64,000 nt of DNA. Origin: Petrosia ficiformis (Eukaryota; Porifera; Demospongiae; Haplosclerida; Petrosiidae). The position numbers and the translations under genes were made by a program. The stretch spans positions 49,268,896 through 49,332,895 of the forward strand of contig OX345636.1 in NCBI GenBank assembly GCA_947044365.1, given 5' to 3'. Below, piece by piece: positions 45,301-47,568 of the stretch (position 1 is the first letter of the stretch; each line of letters starts with the position of its first letter). The notes under the pieces are model-generated. The model had not been told where the DNA came from, did not search any database, and saw only the letters and a program-made list of their open reading frames with translations.

Positions 45301-45982
45301 AGCTGATTCCAGCTCTACAGTTCAAAAACTTACAATTTTAATGAAATCTATAGTTCAATGCCTATTGCCCATGACAACATTATTATACGAGTTGGATTAA
45401 ATGTTTGATTTATTTCCATTTCACTGTGATGAAATGGGAAGGGCTTTGAGTGGTGAAGTCTGAATGCGTGAGCATATATATATATATATGCAGCTGCAAT
45501 ACATCCAAAGTCACCAGACTGTATGTTTTGTTTTGCTATATAAGCTTACGCATGCATGTAGATTATAGTTATATGCTTGCCCACGTAAAACCTCTAAATC
45601 TATACTCACATTATACATGTACATTGTAAAAAATCTTTTAAACTCTTTTCTCTATATGCTTTCCCCCCAAACCCCTCACACCCTTCATCCCCTAGGTGAC
45701 CAAAGAAGGACCATTATAATGAACAAATGTCCAAAAAGAACTGATGTCTACATCTTGCTGAAGAAACAATCATCACTTTATGACGGCTTTGCTAGAGAAC
45801 TGAGCATTGGTGATGAATTACGTGATAAGCTAAAAAGCGATAAACTGGATCGCAAAAAAACTTGTAGCGTGACTTGGGTAAAGGTTCTTGAGATACTGGA
45901 TGACCTTCAATTGGATGATGTTGCTGAGGAAGTGAAGCAGTTCTTAGACAAAGAGGAGACTGTAAAAAAATACATTCAATGA
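1052..45982 (+). CDS. Multi-exon host gene with repeated phase-2 cassette exons, UBA-like and death-fold-like domains (3' part)
   Basis: Fourteen exons can be chained: 1052-1097, 3352-3419, 4788-4824, 5406-5438, 6143-6199, 7950-8006, 25681-25719, 26438-26494, 33534-33590, 34432-34490, 36124-36231, 44049-44093, 44263-44355, 45696-45982. Each has an AG acceptor and a GT donor, and only one open frame fits each. The phases run 1-2, 2-1, 1-2, six times 2-2, 2-1, 1-1, 1-1, 1-1, 1-stop, so all 13 junctions agree. About 346 residues are visible. The first exon enters in phase 1, so the N-terminus lies upstream. The N-terminal half is polar and low in recognisable structure, followed by an acidic linker, a UBA-like segment and a death-fold-like C-terminus. 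UBA domains bind ubiquitin and death folds mediate homotypic signalling contacts, so an adaptor role is an inference. Several introns are full of transposons. Missed exons are possible, and the donor of the UBA exon is weak. Confidence 0.62.
1098..3351. other. Intron, AT-rich, with microsatellites
   Basis: No exon or transposon is recognised. There are (AT)n tracts at about 1211-1244 and 1517-1543 and a shorter one near 2898. A patch near 2336-2360 is rich in AATAAT. Confidence 0.5.
3352..3419 (+). CDS. Exon of the UBA/death-fold gene, phase 2 to 1
   Basis: This 68-nt exon lies between TTCTAG and a GTATGG donor. The phase-2 entry frame is open (TNSVYWDEKVNFVSQDSPFVHS). The frame with no leading base stops at once; the one with two leading bases is open but does not fit the phases of its neighbours. 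The exon joins in frame to the preceding exon (split Gly) and to the next one (split Asp). Confidence 0.5.
3842..4288 (-). mobile_element. MITE family A, full copy
   Basis: A roughly 440-bp element whose two ends are related and inverted: one reads CATCCCTATGATTGCTTT, the other AAAGCAATTATAGGGATGGC. Inside it carries a conserved core with CCCATTAATTGACCGAGCC and TTCCTTAACTACGTATAC and an internal (TA)n. The same sequence recurs at 38682-39195 (opposite orientation), 43135-43477, 8330-8785 and 8790-9147, with fragments near 6556, 33700, 40490 and 40937. No coding capacity is seen. Confidence 0.7.
4300..4522. mobile_element. Fold-back element, family B
   Basis: The left arm (GGAATGGTACATTAGCAAT… CATATGACAACCATACAT) and right arm (GGTTGTTATGTTGAAG… TTTCGTTGCTAAAGTACCATC) are diverged inverted repeats. 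Related fold-backs lie at 10620-10862 and 56742-57049, and a single arm at 59528-59640. Confidence 0.55.
4788..4824 (+). CDS. Exon of the UBA/death-fold gene, phase 1 to 2
   Basis: This 37-nt exon follows a long T-rich tract ending ATTTTAG and has a GTATGT donor. Only the phase-1 frame is open (ADEPIMISTTT plus split Trp). It is acidic then Thr-rich. The phase change from 1 to 2 sets up the run of phase-2 cassettes that follows. Confidence 0.5.
5406..5438 (+). CDS. Cassette exon 1 (33 nt, phase 2-2)
   Basis: The exon lies between TTTAACAG and a strong GTAAGA donor, with one leading and two trailing bases around ten codons (TEGILNSELH). Its first bases (GACA) match the start of the cassette exon at 25681. 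Because both ends are phase 2, skipping it keeps the frame. Confidence 0.45.
5451..5660 (-). repeat. Dispersed repeat C (TTAGTTATAGTTA-rich)
   Basis: This roughly 210-bp block is the inverted counterpart of 47640-47896. Both share the TAGTGTCGTTTTAGTTAACT terminus, an internal AATGCCTTACTA-type motif and a far end rich in ACTATAACTATAA. A 3' piece recurs at 7435-7480. Confidence 0.6.
6143..6199 (+). CDS. Cassette exon 2 (57 nt, phase 2-2), duplicated at 7950
   Basis: The acceptor is CAATAACAG and the donor GTAATT. The exon encodes SDSANFQLKSVEELNDLF plus a split residue. It differs from the copy at 7950-8006 at three positions, all third-codon and synonymous (AAC/AAT, GTT/GTG, GAG/GAA). Purifying selection on the peptide is the simplest reading. 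The flanking introns are duplicated too. Confidence 0.7.
6640..6850. mobile_element. Hairpin element with CCGAGGGCGTAGCCCGAG loop
   Basis: TAATAGTTAATAAAC and its perfect complement GTTTATTAACTATTA flank a GC-rich loop. A second TAACTATTACCG-type arm near 6798 suggests a longer inverted structure. Comparable CCCGAGG…loops occur at 10968, 42470 and 61660. Confidence 0.6.
6889..7293 (+). pseudogene. Crypton/ZMYM-type N-terminal ORF with internal tandem duplication
   Basis: Two roughly 135-bp units (each with AAGGTGAAGGTCACTATGG and GACGAGTGAGTCTAGAA) are repeated in tandem. The second unit is shifted in frame by a small deletion. After it the frame reads MAEITKGFIPFNTKKSTNWS then VWHDWLLGTIVNSG before a GTATGT donor. 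The I-P-x-N-T-x-x-x-T-x-W…W pattern is typical of the N-terminal region of DUF3504/Crypton-derived tyrosine-recombinase proteins. The catalytic part is not nearby. The upstream units are very basic (VKRLARG, KSSKKSKTVKHF). Start codon and splicing are uncertain. It lies between cassette exons 2 and 3. Confidence 0.5.
7950..8006 (+). CDS. Cassette exon 3 (57 nt, phase 2-2), duplicate of 6143-6199
   Basis: It has the same length, phases, splice signals and peptide as the exon at 6143. Upstream and downstream intron sequence is shared with that copy, so exon and introns were duplicated as a block about 1.8 kb apart. All three exon differences are silent. Confidence 0.7.
8330..8785 (-). mobile_element. 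MITE family A, diverged copy
   Basis: It contains CGCCATGCCCATTAATTGACC and the distal GAAAGCAACTATTGGGATGG end of family A. The 5' half is more diverged. It abuts a second copy in the same orientation. Confidence 0.55.
8790..9147 (-). mobile_element. MITE family A, second adjacent copy
   Basis: It starts at TCTATGATTGCTTTGTGG and ends at GGATGGCCCTGAGGGCCATA. It shares the TTATTATAGTTATTA-like interior and the ATTGACCGAGCC core with the copy at 3842. With the copy at 8330 it forms a tandem pair. Confidence 0.6.
9380..9645 (+). repeat. Dispersed repeat D
   Basis: It shares about 260 bp with 55897-56160: a GAGAGTAC…GTACTCTC fold at the start, then ATGGCC, CATTTCAA.TGCAAGTGAT, AAACTG.CAAAATCTTCAT. 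It starts with a small perfect hairpin. Confidence 0.6.
9990..10300 (+). mobile_element. Repeat E with terminal fold-back
   Basis: It contains TGTATTTTCACAGTTTTTAC and AAACACTAATT, shared in inverted orientation with 61760-61985. Its 3' part folds back: ATATAGCCCT…GGAGG against CCTCC…AGGGCTATAT, with GAGATAATTTG opposite CAATTATCTC. No ORF was found. Confidence 0.6.
10620..10862. mobile_element. Fold-back element, family B
   Basis: The arms contain ATGCCACTTCCACATAACAA and its complement TTGTTATGTGGAAGTGGTGT, with a short loop around 10730-10755. The open frames on either strand here are mirror images produced by the inverted arms. Confidence 0.7.
10885..11345 (+). mobile_element. Element F with 65-70-bp hairpin
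   Basis: The palindrome at about 10902-11030 has CCATGGCTTC at one end and GAAGCCATGG at the other. Each arm carries GAATATAAGAC or its complement and GATATTGGCCC or its complement, around a CCCGAGGCGAACCCGAGGG loop. The following part (AACAGAAACATCAAAG… AACCGGTTAG) recurs inverted at 19370-19575. Confidence 0.65.
11346..11829. other. Non-coding stretch
   Basis: No gene, splice-bounded exon or known repeat is recognised. The 77-codon minus-strand open stretch at 11500-11733 lacks motifs. Confidence 0.4.
11830..16030 (+). repeat. Tandem satellite array, about 205/325-bp monomers
   Basis: Monomers begin around GGAAAGCTATGGACTGGATT at about 11864, 12216, 12417, 12744, 12950, 13277, 14145, 14463, 15456 and 15652, with diverged ones at about 13843, 14545, 14850, 15105 and 15955. 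Spacings of about 201, 327, 206 and 327 in the central copies show a roughly 530-bp higher-order unit. Internal landmarks are AATACTTGCCAGA, TTATTACTGGTAAT and AACTACTCCTTTAATGTCGT. The two similar plus-strand open stretches at 12415-12699 and 12948-13166 are satellite copies and I do not call them genes. Confidence 0.85.
16138..17592 (-). CDS. Minus-strand multi-exon gene fragment with SWIM-like Cys/His cluster
   Basis: Probable exons in order: 17592 to about 17542 (MAERIKEEKKVQTPLEK, donor GTATTT); about 17352 to 17235 (GYPARLIPRHMELTWKEVRR…, donor GTAAGAA); about 17180 to 17118 (acceptor TTCTTAG; ETSLESYAKRPTYTQH); about 16983 to 16946 (SEVDKAWDSN, donor GTGAGG); about 16880 to 16701 (KKKDEVGFITDSELYYYELK… stop). 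A further open block at 16575-16138 encodes SRCGKCFLGDCFWMYWCSCN and, about 20 residues on, ECYHIETVKHF. That Cx2C, CxC, CxH spacing resembles the SWIM-like zinc cluster of transposase-associated proteins. It is flanked by inverted satellite arrays, so it may be the gene of a large element. Function is not assigned. Confidence 0.42.
17600..18220. other. Non-coding stretch between gene fragment and inverted satellite
   Basis: AT-rich, with no ORF or recognised repeat. Confidence 0.4.
18225..18625. repeat. Inverted satellite dimer and palindrome
   Basis: A + orientation satellite piece (ATTATGTGTAATGAAA… ACTTGACAGACTTTC) faces its complement around a perfect AT-rich palindrome at about 18490-18552 (ACGTTATATAATTAACAGTA and complement). 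This is where the satellite flips orientation. Confidence 0.75.
18600..19335 (-). repeat. Satellite array in inverted orientation
   Basis: Three monomers of the 11.8-16.0 kb satellite lie on the other strand, with CCAATCCGGTCCATAGCT or its variant at about 18648, 18966 and 19289 (spacings of about 320). Internal landmarks match in complement (CTCTGGCAAGTATTTAT, CTATCTTTCCTATATCTAAT). Confidence 0.8.
19370..19575 (-). mobile_element. Element F, partial inverted copy
   Basis: It shares AACCGGTTGATTTCCCAAAA, GATATCCCTG and CTTTGATGTTTCTGCTAACT with 10885-11345 in complement, and ends in a (TA)n tract at 19562-19595. Confidence 0.6.
19901..19984. repeat. Left target duplication and TIR of KDZ element
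   Basis: GGAAAAA, then 77 bp matching the complement of 25235-25311 with one T/A mismatch. Confidence 0.85.
20701..22321 (+). CDS. Second gene of the KDZ element, HMG-box-like, acidic tail
   Basis: Plus-strand exon candidates: about 20713-20794 (QLYPKRATIRFSC…, donor GTAGGT); about 20940-21056 (WIRLKTFHLKHAGSFEVPRQ then ITPWQQHLKNYSDTVD); about 21112-21274 (MVGDVVNFNKKAKVIYDEMS then QEQKFTLKNQAEAS); about 21366-21450 (LKKLEEIGFHPFVFGVFERS); and about 22264-22321 (MDDWSSESSDSESPSDEY, stop). The P-W-x-x-x-L…F-N-K-K…Y-D-E-M-S-x-E-Q-K…N-Q-A-E spacing resembles an HMG box, and the acidic tail would suit one. A second open block at 21565-21795 (Thr/Ser-rich) may be another exon. It is divergent from the transposase, within the same TIRs. 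Exon joins are not certain. Confidence 0.45.
22709..25224 (-). CDS. KDZ transposase (multi-exon)
   Basis: The start is ATG at 25224-25222, a few bases inside the TIR. Landmarks in order are: a basic N-terminus; a Cys-containing segment with VTLVRVCLWPATPQNPRYAF and a DLL…LLLECQ end (about 24940-24812); FHGQRRDVYDSLIDSFEEYW (about 24710); GICPACPK (about 24540); SMDALFGLPRKKSAG with the probable first catalytic Asp (about 24434); DEIAVFGCACRHEMPLMHVH (about 24200); VDVITMYDIACTLERHL, probable second Asp (about 23990); IPVFHAYGHRAKCQ (about 23820); GLSDGKVMERMWSFLCRFSR, probable catalytic Glu (about 23690-23640); and a long helical C-terminus to the stop at 22709. These are the conserved blocks of the KDZ transposase domain. 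Introns separate them. An in-frame stop just before the first GTAAGT donor makes the first junction uncertain. I found no clear inactivating break in the catalytic blocks. Confidence 0.85.
25235..25318. repeat. Right TIR and target duplication of KDZ element
   Basis: Complement of the left TIR, followed by GGAAAAA. The transposase start codon lies just inside this TIR. Confidence 0.85.
25681..25719 (+). CDS. Cassette exon 4 (39 nt, phase 2-2)
   Basis: The acceptor is CTCAACCAACAG and the donor GTAAAT. The exon has one leading and two trailing bases around twelve codons (TKTQESHDVFHS). The upstream intron is recognisably homologous to the intron before the exons at 6143 and 7950 (a run containing ATCACAAACATC, then ATTATT and CAACAG). 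It therefore belongs to the same cassette family although the peptide differs. Confidence 0.55.
26438..26494 (+). CDS. Cassette exon 5 (57 nt, phase 2-2), duplicated at 33534
   Basis: The acceptor is AAATAG and the donor GTAAAT. The exon encodes NEIPELQPKTEKEMDAFM plus a split residue. It has the same length and phases as cassettes 2 and 3 and ends with a similar acidic/hydrophobic motif (EMDAFM beside ELNDLF). The 57-nt exon is identical to the copy at 33534. About 220 bp of shared flanking sequence surrounds both. Confidence 0.62.
26507..26880 (-). pseudogene. hAT transposase relic, BED finger and N-terminus (main part)
   Basis: Minus-strand reading gives a BED-type start (SVVWRFLKK), a broken Cys segment, then VYKGSSSSTLLKHLQGLHSE and a helical stretch ending GFRCLIHAVEPNY. 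That order (BED finger, then the region before the RNase H-like core) is typical of ZBED-type hAT transposases. A frame break lies near 26790. The copy stops abruptly at 26507, exactly where the duplicated cassette block ends. Its first codons were separated from it by the MULE-like insertion and sit at 30513-30532. Confidence 0.65.
26881..30512 (-). mobile_element. MULE-like DNA transposon, decayed
   Basis: The 3,632-bp unit has 35-bp TIRs (26881-26915 and 30478-30512; outer end TGGGYGTTTGTAAAACCTGG, one mismatch) flanked by the 7-bp direct repeat CTGCGAT (26874-26880, 30513-30519). It contains a minus-strand transposase-type pseudogene. It is inserted in the BED-finger coding region of a hAT transposase. 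MULEs usually give 8-10-bp duplications, so the 7-bp figure is a caution on the family name. Confidence 0.78.
27318..30405 (-). pseudogene. MULE-like transposase with SWIM-type zinc finger, frameshifted
   Basis: In transcription order: an acidic N-terminal exon (SSEEDDTVEYQLTPIKRPAS, about 30380-30307); DCKDDSEIEKIHVDRK (about 30240); EFYQGDNELPIFSRVTTGYM (about 30050); the block at 29633-29403; a DDE-like core (IGPVLVHQKVDFSSINYFAS at about 29020, then ELGISPNCSVEYITDIFGRQ and EEGLVDSSSGEEFDDRLEKL at about 28840-28700); a GEYSLAPQYQHLA region (about 28400); a SWIM-type finger GCGHFVCDSACLHWKSSQIC followed by SHSIA (about 28030-27960, in another frame); GRPKRKR (about 27830); and a C-terminal CQGCKHSADG…YHCSLPCI block to 27318. 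Stops and frameshifts break it in several places. The order is that of MULE-like transposases seen widely in invertebrate genomes. Confidence 0.65.
30513..30532 (-). pseudogene. First codons of the split hAT ORF
   Basis: ATG at 30532-30530 reads MATANR up to the right edge of the MULE-like element. The reading frame resumes without shift on the far side at 26880 once one copy of the 7-bp target duplication is removed. Confidence 0.6.
30533..31777. other. Non-coding stretch between MULE/hAT relic and ZBED hAT
   Basis: The region probably includes the rest of the older hAT 5' end, but no TIR was identified. Open stretches at 30622-30819, 31172-31462 and 31521-31736 have no recognisable motif. 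Confidence 0.35.
31822..33312 (+). pseudogene. ZBED-type hAT transposase, decayed
   Basis: It begins MAERKKADCWKFF and has a BED finger (CQLCGKEFTYHGS…NEHL). The His-containing end continues in another frame, so there is a frameshift near 31978. Next come DRCFMSLIEKKYDEVKVMVK and VTGDIWTSIANDAYLTITVH (first catalytic Asp region, about 32290). After stops around 32365-32445 come KVTAFIHDSGSNINLAG and CAGHQIQLCVKSGL, then AARRLVGHFRRSELATSALR, IQDVSTRWNSTYLMIEHLRY, a frameshift near 32800, then EYNESISAVLPIVHGVLKFM and CLDPRFKQTKFLD. The order is that of ZBED/hAT transposases. The C-terminal hATC dimerisation block is missing. It is inactive as it stands. Confidence 0.85.
33368..33607 (+). repeat. 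Cassette block, second copy
   Basis: Direct repeat of 26282-26506, including the identical 57-nt exon and the start of the following intron. A shared piece of the neighbouring block (TTGAAATTTCATTAGTTT… GAATCACAAACATC) follows at about 34040-34130, but with no obvious exon after it. Confidence 0.72.
33534..33590 (+). CDS. Cassette exon 6 (57 nt, phase 2-2), identical copy of 26438-26494
   Basis: The exon is base-identical to 26438-26494 with the same splice sites. The shared block starts near 33368 and ends at about 33607, where the copies diverge abruptly. About 7 kb of transposon DNA separates the copies. Phase 2 in and out lets either or both copies be used. Confidence 0.6.
34432..34490 (+). 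CDS. Acidic linker exon, phase 2 to 1
   Basis: This 59-nt exon follows TTTCTCCAG and ends at a GTTAGT donor. The phase-2 frame gives TDEHDIYPTDQHDDKTKQL, which is strongly acidic. It changes the phase from 2 to 1 and joins to the UBA exon through a split Glu. Confidence 0.55.
34500..34900. other. Intron stretch before retroelement relic
   Basis: No exon is recognised. It contains what may be part of a decayed retroelement (CACAGAACACATCC… GGGCCTAGTTCTGAC), but no motif is certain. Confidence 0.3.
34908..35295 (-). pseudogene. Ty3/gypsy-type RNase H relic
   Basis: Minus-strand reading shows RYWSDDQKKAFKQAKAVV, then, after a frame change, VHFNPCKDLILLCDTSQYGI followed by GGVLSEN and IAFTYRTLSDKDF. 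This is the reverse-transcriptase connection followed by the RNase H start (D-x-S-x-Y-G-x-G-x-V-L) of gypsy-type pol. The TDSNYGIL block follows. About 390 bp remain and no LTR was found. It is a dead fragment in the intron before the UBA exon. Confidence 0.75.
35296..36123. other. Intron stretch, nothing assigned
   Basis: Open stretches at 35232-35465, 35462-35653 and 35673-35903 show no recognised motif or splice structure. Confidence 0.35.
36124..36231 (+). CDS. UBA-like domain exon
   Basis: The exon begins after GTTTCCTCAG in phase 1. The peptide runs TLLCLLNEGFKKEEASQA, then LKDTNNDVDEARKLLM. This matches the UBA three-helix pattern: a leading Leu-rich helix, a Gly-Phe loop (xGF in place of the usual MGF), an EA helix, then the ND-V-x-A-x-x-LL motif. 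UBA domains (about 40 residues) bind ubiquitin. The 3' end is uncertain. A weak donor after position 36231 keeps phase 1, and an alternative after 36227 would give phase 0. An alternative acceptor at 36113 breaks phase with the preceding exon. Confidence 0.72.
36240..38240. other. Long intron, largely unassigned
   Basis: The region holds AT-rich DNA with a CT-rich patch near 37197-37206 and two imperfectly complementary CCAGAC/GTCTGG-containing segments near 37347 and 37980. No supported gene is present. Confidence 0.35.
38246..38456 (+). repeat. Dispersed repeat G
   Basis: Direct repeat of 48098-48314: both share GATGGCAAATACATCTCTTC, AATTCTTGTGGTTGAACA and the end CAGAGTCCACAACTAGTGA. The second copy sits in a larger MITE-like block that begins TAGGGCCGGGAAAAAGG. 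Confidence 0.65.
38682..39195 (+). mobile_element. MITE family A, full copy in opposite orientation
   Basis: It starts TTTTTATGGCCCGTAGGGCC and ends near AGCAAATATAGGGATG. The core GTATACGTAGTTAAGGAAGT and GGTCAATTAATGGGCGTGG are the complement of the copy at 3842, nearly identical over the first 190 bp. This suggests recent mobility. Confidence 0.68.
39245..40240 (-). pseudogene. hAT-like transposase relic (middle region)
   Basis: The block at 40234-39920 reads VQIKLMTKSLCGDELAREII, then LIPVVRDGASVKGSTMCTVK and ITCFSHMLSCVGAHF. These match the D-G-A-S and C-F-S-H blocks of one hAT-like subfamily. Further along (another frame) come YSSTRWNKFEVQL, then FGDVEGFLHKNIDLGPATRS and LELAAVIDCEERFVKACYNL, then ARLFLPHQIQF. 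Stops and at least three frame changes interrupt it. The C-terminal hATC block is absent here. A similar C-terminus lies at 48840-49040, perhaps from another copy. Confidence 0.7.
40265..40345. repeat. Short hairpin repeat, copy 1
   Basis: CCAGACTCCCTCCCCGCCGT … AAAAGGGGTGG is repeated near 40808-40868 with few changes. The two halves of each copy are weakly complementary (CCAGACTCC against GGAGTTTGG). It may be the end of a small element. Confidence 0.45.
40937..41065 (+). mobile_element. MITE family A, fragment
   Basis: It keeps the TTTATGGCCTGTAG end, the internal (AT)n and CGTTGTATACGTAGTTAAGG, then breaks off. A separate roughly 55-bp piece carrying CACCACGCCCATTAATTGAC lies at 40485-40535. 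Confidence 0.55.
41287..41642 (+). pseudogene. hAT transposase remnant: N-terminus joined to hATC block
   Basis: ATG at 41287 starts an acidic exon (MEDKSGCFSYESSDSSTEEI… SKKLK) with a GTATGT donor. The next exon opens VSGSGKKSKGQVKI and runs into a different frame carrying ADAERLFSAVALIKSKSRNR followed by LNTDTVTALLLAKEG. The latter is the A-E-R-x-F-S…N-R-L-x-x-x-x-x-x-A-L-L signature of the hAT C-terminal dimerisation region. Roughly 400 or more residues of core are gone, consistent with an internal deletion that kept both element ends. Confidence 0.65.
41745..41830. repeat. GCCAGCAG tandem repeat and ATATATTGAG hairpin
   Basis: Tandem GGCCAGCA units are followed by CAAGATATATTGAG, a T-run and CTCAATATATCTTG (perfect stem). 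Complementary sequence lies at 40448-40483 (CTCAATATATCTTG plus TTCCTGCTGGC). The pair thus frames the hAT deletion derivative as a wider inverted repeat. Confidence 0.6.
41883..42080. repeat. Two nested palindromes
   Basis: One arm pair is TATGATGGTGACATC at 41885 against GATGTCACCATCATA at about 41955. The second is a fold at 42003-42080, with ATATAGGACC against GGTCCTATAT and an inner perfect palindrome GGATGTGATATATCACATCC. Confidence 0.65.
42088..42789. mobile_element. Large fold-back element with roughly 220-bp arms
   Basis: The outer arms, 42088 to about 42312 and about 42557 to 42789, are near-perfect complements (TTGCTCGTAAGGGGTGTGAC at one end). A second, inner hairpin at about 42414-42545 carries a CCCGAGGTGTAGCCAAGGG loop, and an (AT)n tract lies at 42330-42385. 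Identical open frames appear on opposite strands because of the inverted arms and are not genes. TTTG on both sides may be a 4-bp duplication. Confidence 0.8.
43135..43477 (-). mobile_element. MITE family A, copy
   Basis: It runs from GTATCCCTATGATTGGTTTG to AAGCAATTATAGGGATGCCC, with a diverged core (GATTAATTGATCGAGCCCC). It lies in the long intron after the UBA exon. Confidence 0.6.
43478..44048. other. Intron stretch, nothing assigned
   Basis: AT-rich, with no repeat or exon recognised. Confidence 0.4.
44049..44093 (+). CDS. Exon of the UBA/death-fold gene, phase 1-1
   Basis: The acceptor is TTTAGCAG and the donor GTATGA. It is 45 nt with two leading bases, encoding ASKAHGEMSPNLSE plus a split Gly. 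It looks like a flexible linker. Confidence 0.5.
44263..44355 (+). CDS. Exon of the UBA/death-fold gene, phase 1-1
   Basis: The acceptor is TTTCATAG and the donor GTCTGT. The 93-nt exon encodes a Gln/Pro/Glu-rich linker ending EPEPEIDYHNPQ. Other frames stop or do not fit the neighbours. The split Gly joins directly to the terminal exon at 45696. Confidence 0.6.
44422..45110. mobile_element. hAT-like MITE (TAGGGCTGGGATGATTAAT) split by a piggyBac-like MITE
   Basis: The left piece, TAGGGCTGGGATGATTAATA, resembles the end of MITEs rich in GATTAAT motifs. After the insertion at 44450-45047 the pattern resumes (AATGGATTAATCAATTGATA). This supports an older MITE interrupted at a TTAA. Confidence 0.45.
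44450..45047. mobile_element. piggyBac-like MITE
   Basis: TTAA flanks both ends (44446-44449 and 45048-45051). The termini are CCCTTAGAGGACTGATG and, in complement, CCCTTACAGCACTGAGC. This is the C-C-C-T-T-A start and TTAA target typical of piggyBac. The 598-bp interior is GC-richer than its surroundings, with a GGGGTGTCCCCCC…GGGGGGCACACCCCC fold near 44640-44690. The open frames inside have no piggyBac core, so it is non-autonomous. Confidence 0.75.
45696..45982 (+). CDS. Terminal exon, death-fold-like domain
   Basis: A long polypyrimidine tract ending CCCCTAG precedes the exon, which enters in phase 1 and ends in TGA at 45980-45982. It encodes 94 complete residues. After a short basic lead (DQRRTIIMNKCPKRTDV) it is helical throughout. 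A segment with SLYDGFARELSI is followed by an SVTWVKVLEIL motif, then DDLQLDDVAEEVKQFL. The W-x-x-(V/L)-L-x-x-L...L-A-x-x-(V/L) spacing is what death domains show in helices 5 and 6. The length of about 75 residues fits a slightly short death domain. Other death-fold types or an unrelated helical bundle are not excluded. Confidence 0.6.
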
Positions 45983-47420
45983 TTATGCTGCTATATATAC
46001 ATATATAGTGATATGTCAGAGAACTTTTAATACATGTTTATATTACAAGTACCATAATAATGTAAAACTATTTCCTTTCTGTTTGTTTTAGTTTTTTTAT
46101 AAATACAGTTGAAGTTATTGATATCTATAATAAGTTTATTATAGATAATTATTATTAATTCCCCACAGCACAACTTATTTATTAATGAAGAAATATGAGC
46201 TGATAAATATAGATTCGAAGTTAACCTGATGCTCATCCAAATGCTCACCTGGTTGCATCTCTGCTGTGTCATCAGTTCTCTGGATCTCTTTCACTTCTGA
46301 ATTCAAAGTCTTGTTTGTCTATCATTCAGCAAGAATACGGACATGCTAAACTACTATATTATATATACCAGCCGCAGTTGCCAACTGCAATTCATTTCCT
46401 GAGCTTGATATTCAGGACACAATTGACAATCCAGGGTTTGCTACCAGTGGAAAAAACCAAAACTTTCCCTTTCATAACACTCTGAACCAACAATTTATCA
46501 GTTATAATAAAAAGAACACTGAATAGTTTTTCTGTATTGCAAAATATTATTTATCATCTGAACATATATATATATACACAAATATTATTTTTAATGGTCA
46601 GAGTATGAACCTTAAATGAATATGAAATTAATTCCATGCAGCATATCCAAATATAAATCCAGTTTGAATTCTGGAAATGGATTACCAGAAACACAATCAA
46701 AATTGATTATGCATCTGTTGAGCAGTCAGTCCTTCTTAATTATAAAACAAGTGTATATAACTGCAATAAAAGAAATCTTAATTTTAATCTTTGTACTCAT
46801 ACAATATCAACACATGAATGCTCTATATACTATTCATTTTCAACTGGTTTGATATCTCCGAGTTCTATTCCAATGACAGAATAATATATATACATCCCAT
46901 ACCAAACATTCACAAATATAGGGAGATTTATAGTTAACTAACTTAACTGCGATGTTGATGCTGAAAATCAAAATAATTATATACAATACTATTCTCTCTA
47001 TAGTTTGTGTTTTTTTTTTATTTATCATGTTTATATATACCATCAATTATAATTATCTCTTCCTGTATAATGCACTTTGATATATTAAACAACAAACAAC
47101 TTGGATTACTATAGCTAAGGTTAAATATAATTATACATAACATATGATACATGTGATACAAGTATAATATAAACAAAGAAAAAATGCATGAATATTTATA
47201 ATTATTTTATATAGAGAACAACAAAAAATTACGGATAAAATAATTAATATTAAATACGTGTACAATATATACAGTGAGTTATAATAATTCTATTCAGAAT
47301 GCAAACTGATACCATAATAAAATAATATACTAGCTTATAATGACAATGCAAACTGGTGCTATAATATATAGCATACTAGTAGTATACATTGGATGAATAA
47401 TGATACAGATACAGTACTAA
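45983..47420. other. Region between the convergent genes
   Basis: AT-rich and without exons, ORFs or clear repeats. It should contain the 3' UTRs of the + strand gene and of the minus-strand gene that ends at 47482. Confidence 0.45.
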
Positions 47421-47424
47421 TATC

Positions 47425-47455
47425 AAATATACATGTGTGTGTGTGTGTGTATGTG
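47425..47455. repeat. (TG)n microsatellite
   Basis: TGTGTGTGTGTGTGTG just downstream of the terminal exon of the minus-strand gene. Confidence 0.85.
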
Positions 47456-47481
47456 GTTAGTGATAATTGGCCATACAGACA

Positions 47482-47568
47482 TTAGTTAGATATTGACAAT
47501 TCTAAATACAGTTCCTCAGTAGCCTTCAGAGTATCAATGACATCTTGTTCTCGACTCAGTTTAGCAAT
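47482..47568 (-). CDS. Terminal exon F, coiled coil and stop
   Basis: The acceptor TTCAAACAG is followed by 28 codons (IAKLSREQDVIDTLKATEEL…) and TAA. The hydrophobic positions I, L, V, L, L continue the heptads of exons D and E in the same frame. The gene thus ends 1.5 kb from the stop of the convergent + strand gene. Confidence 0.52.
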   Translation of the reverse strand: MAKLSREQDVIDTLKATEELYLELSISN

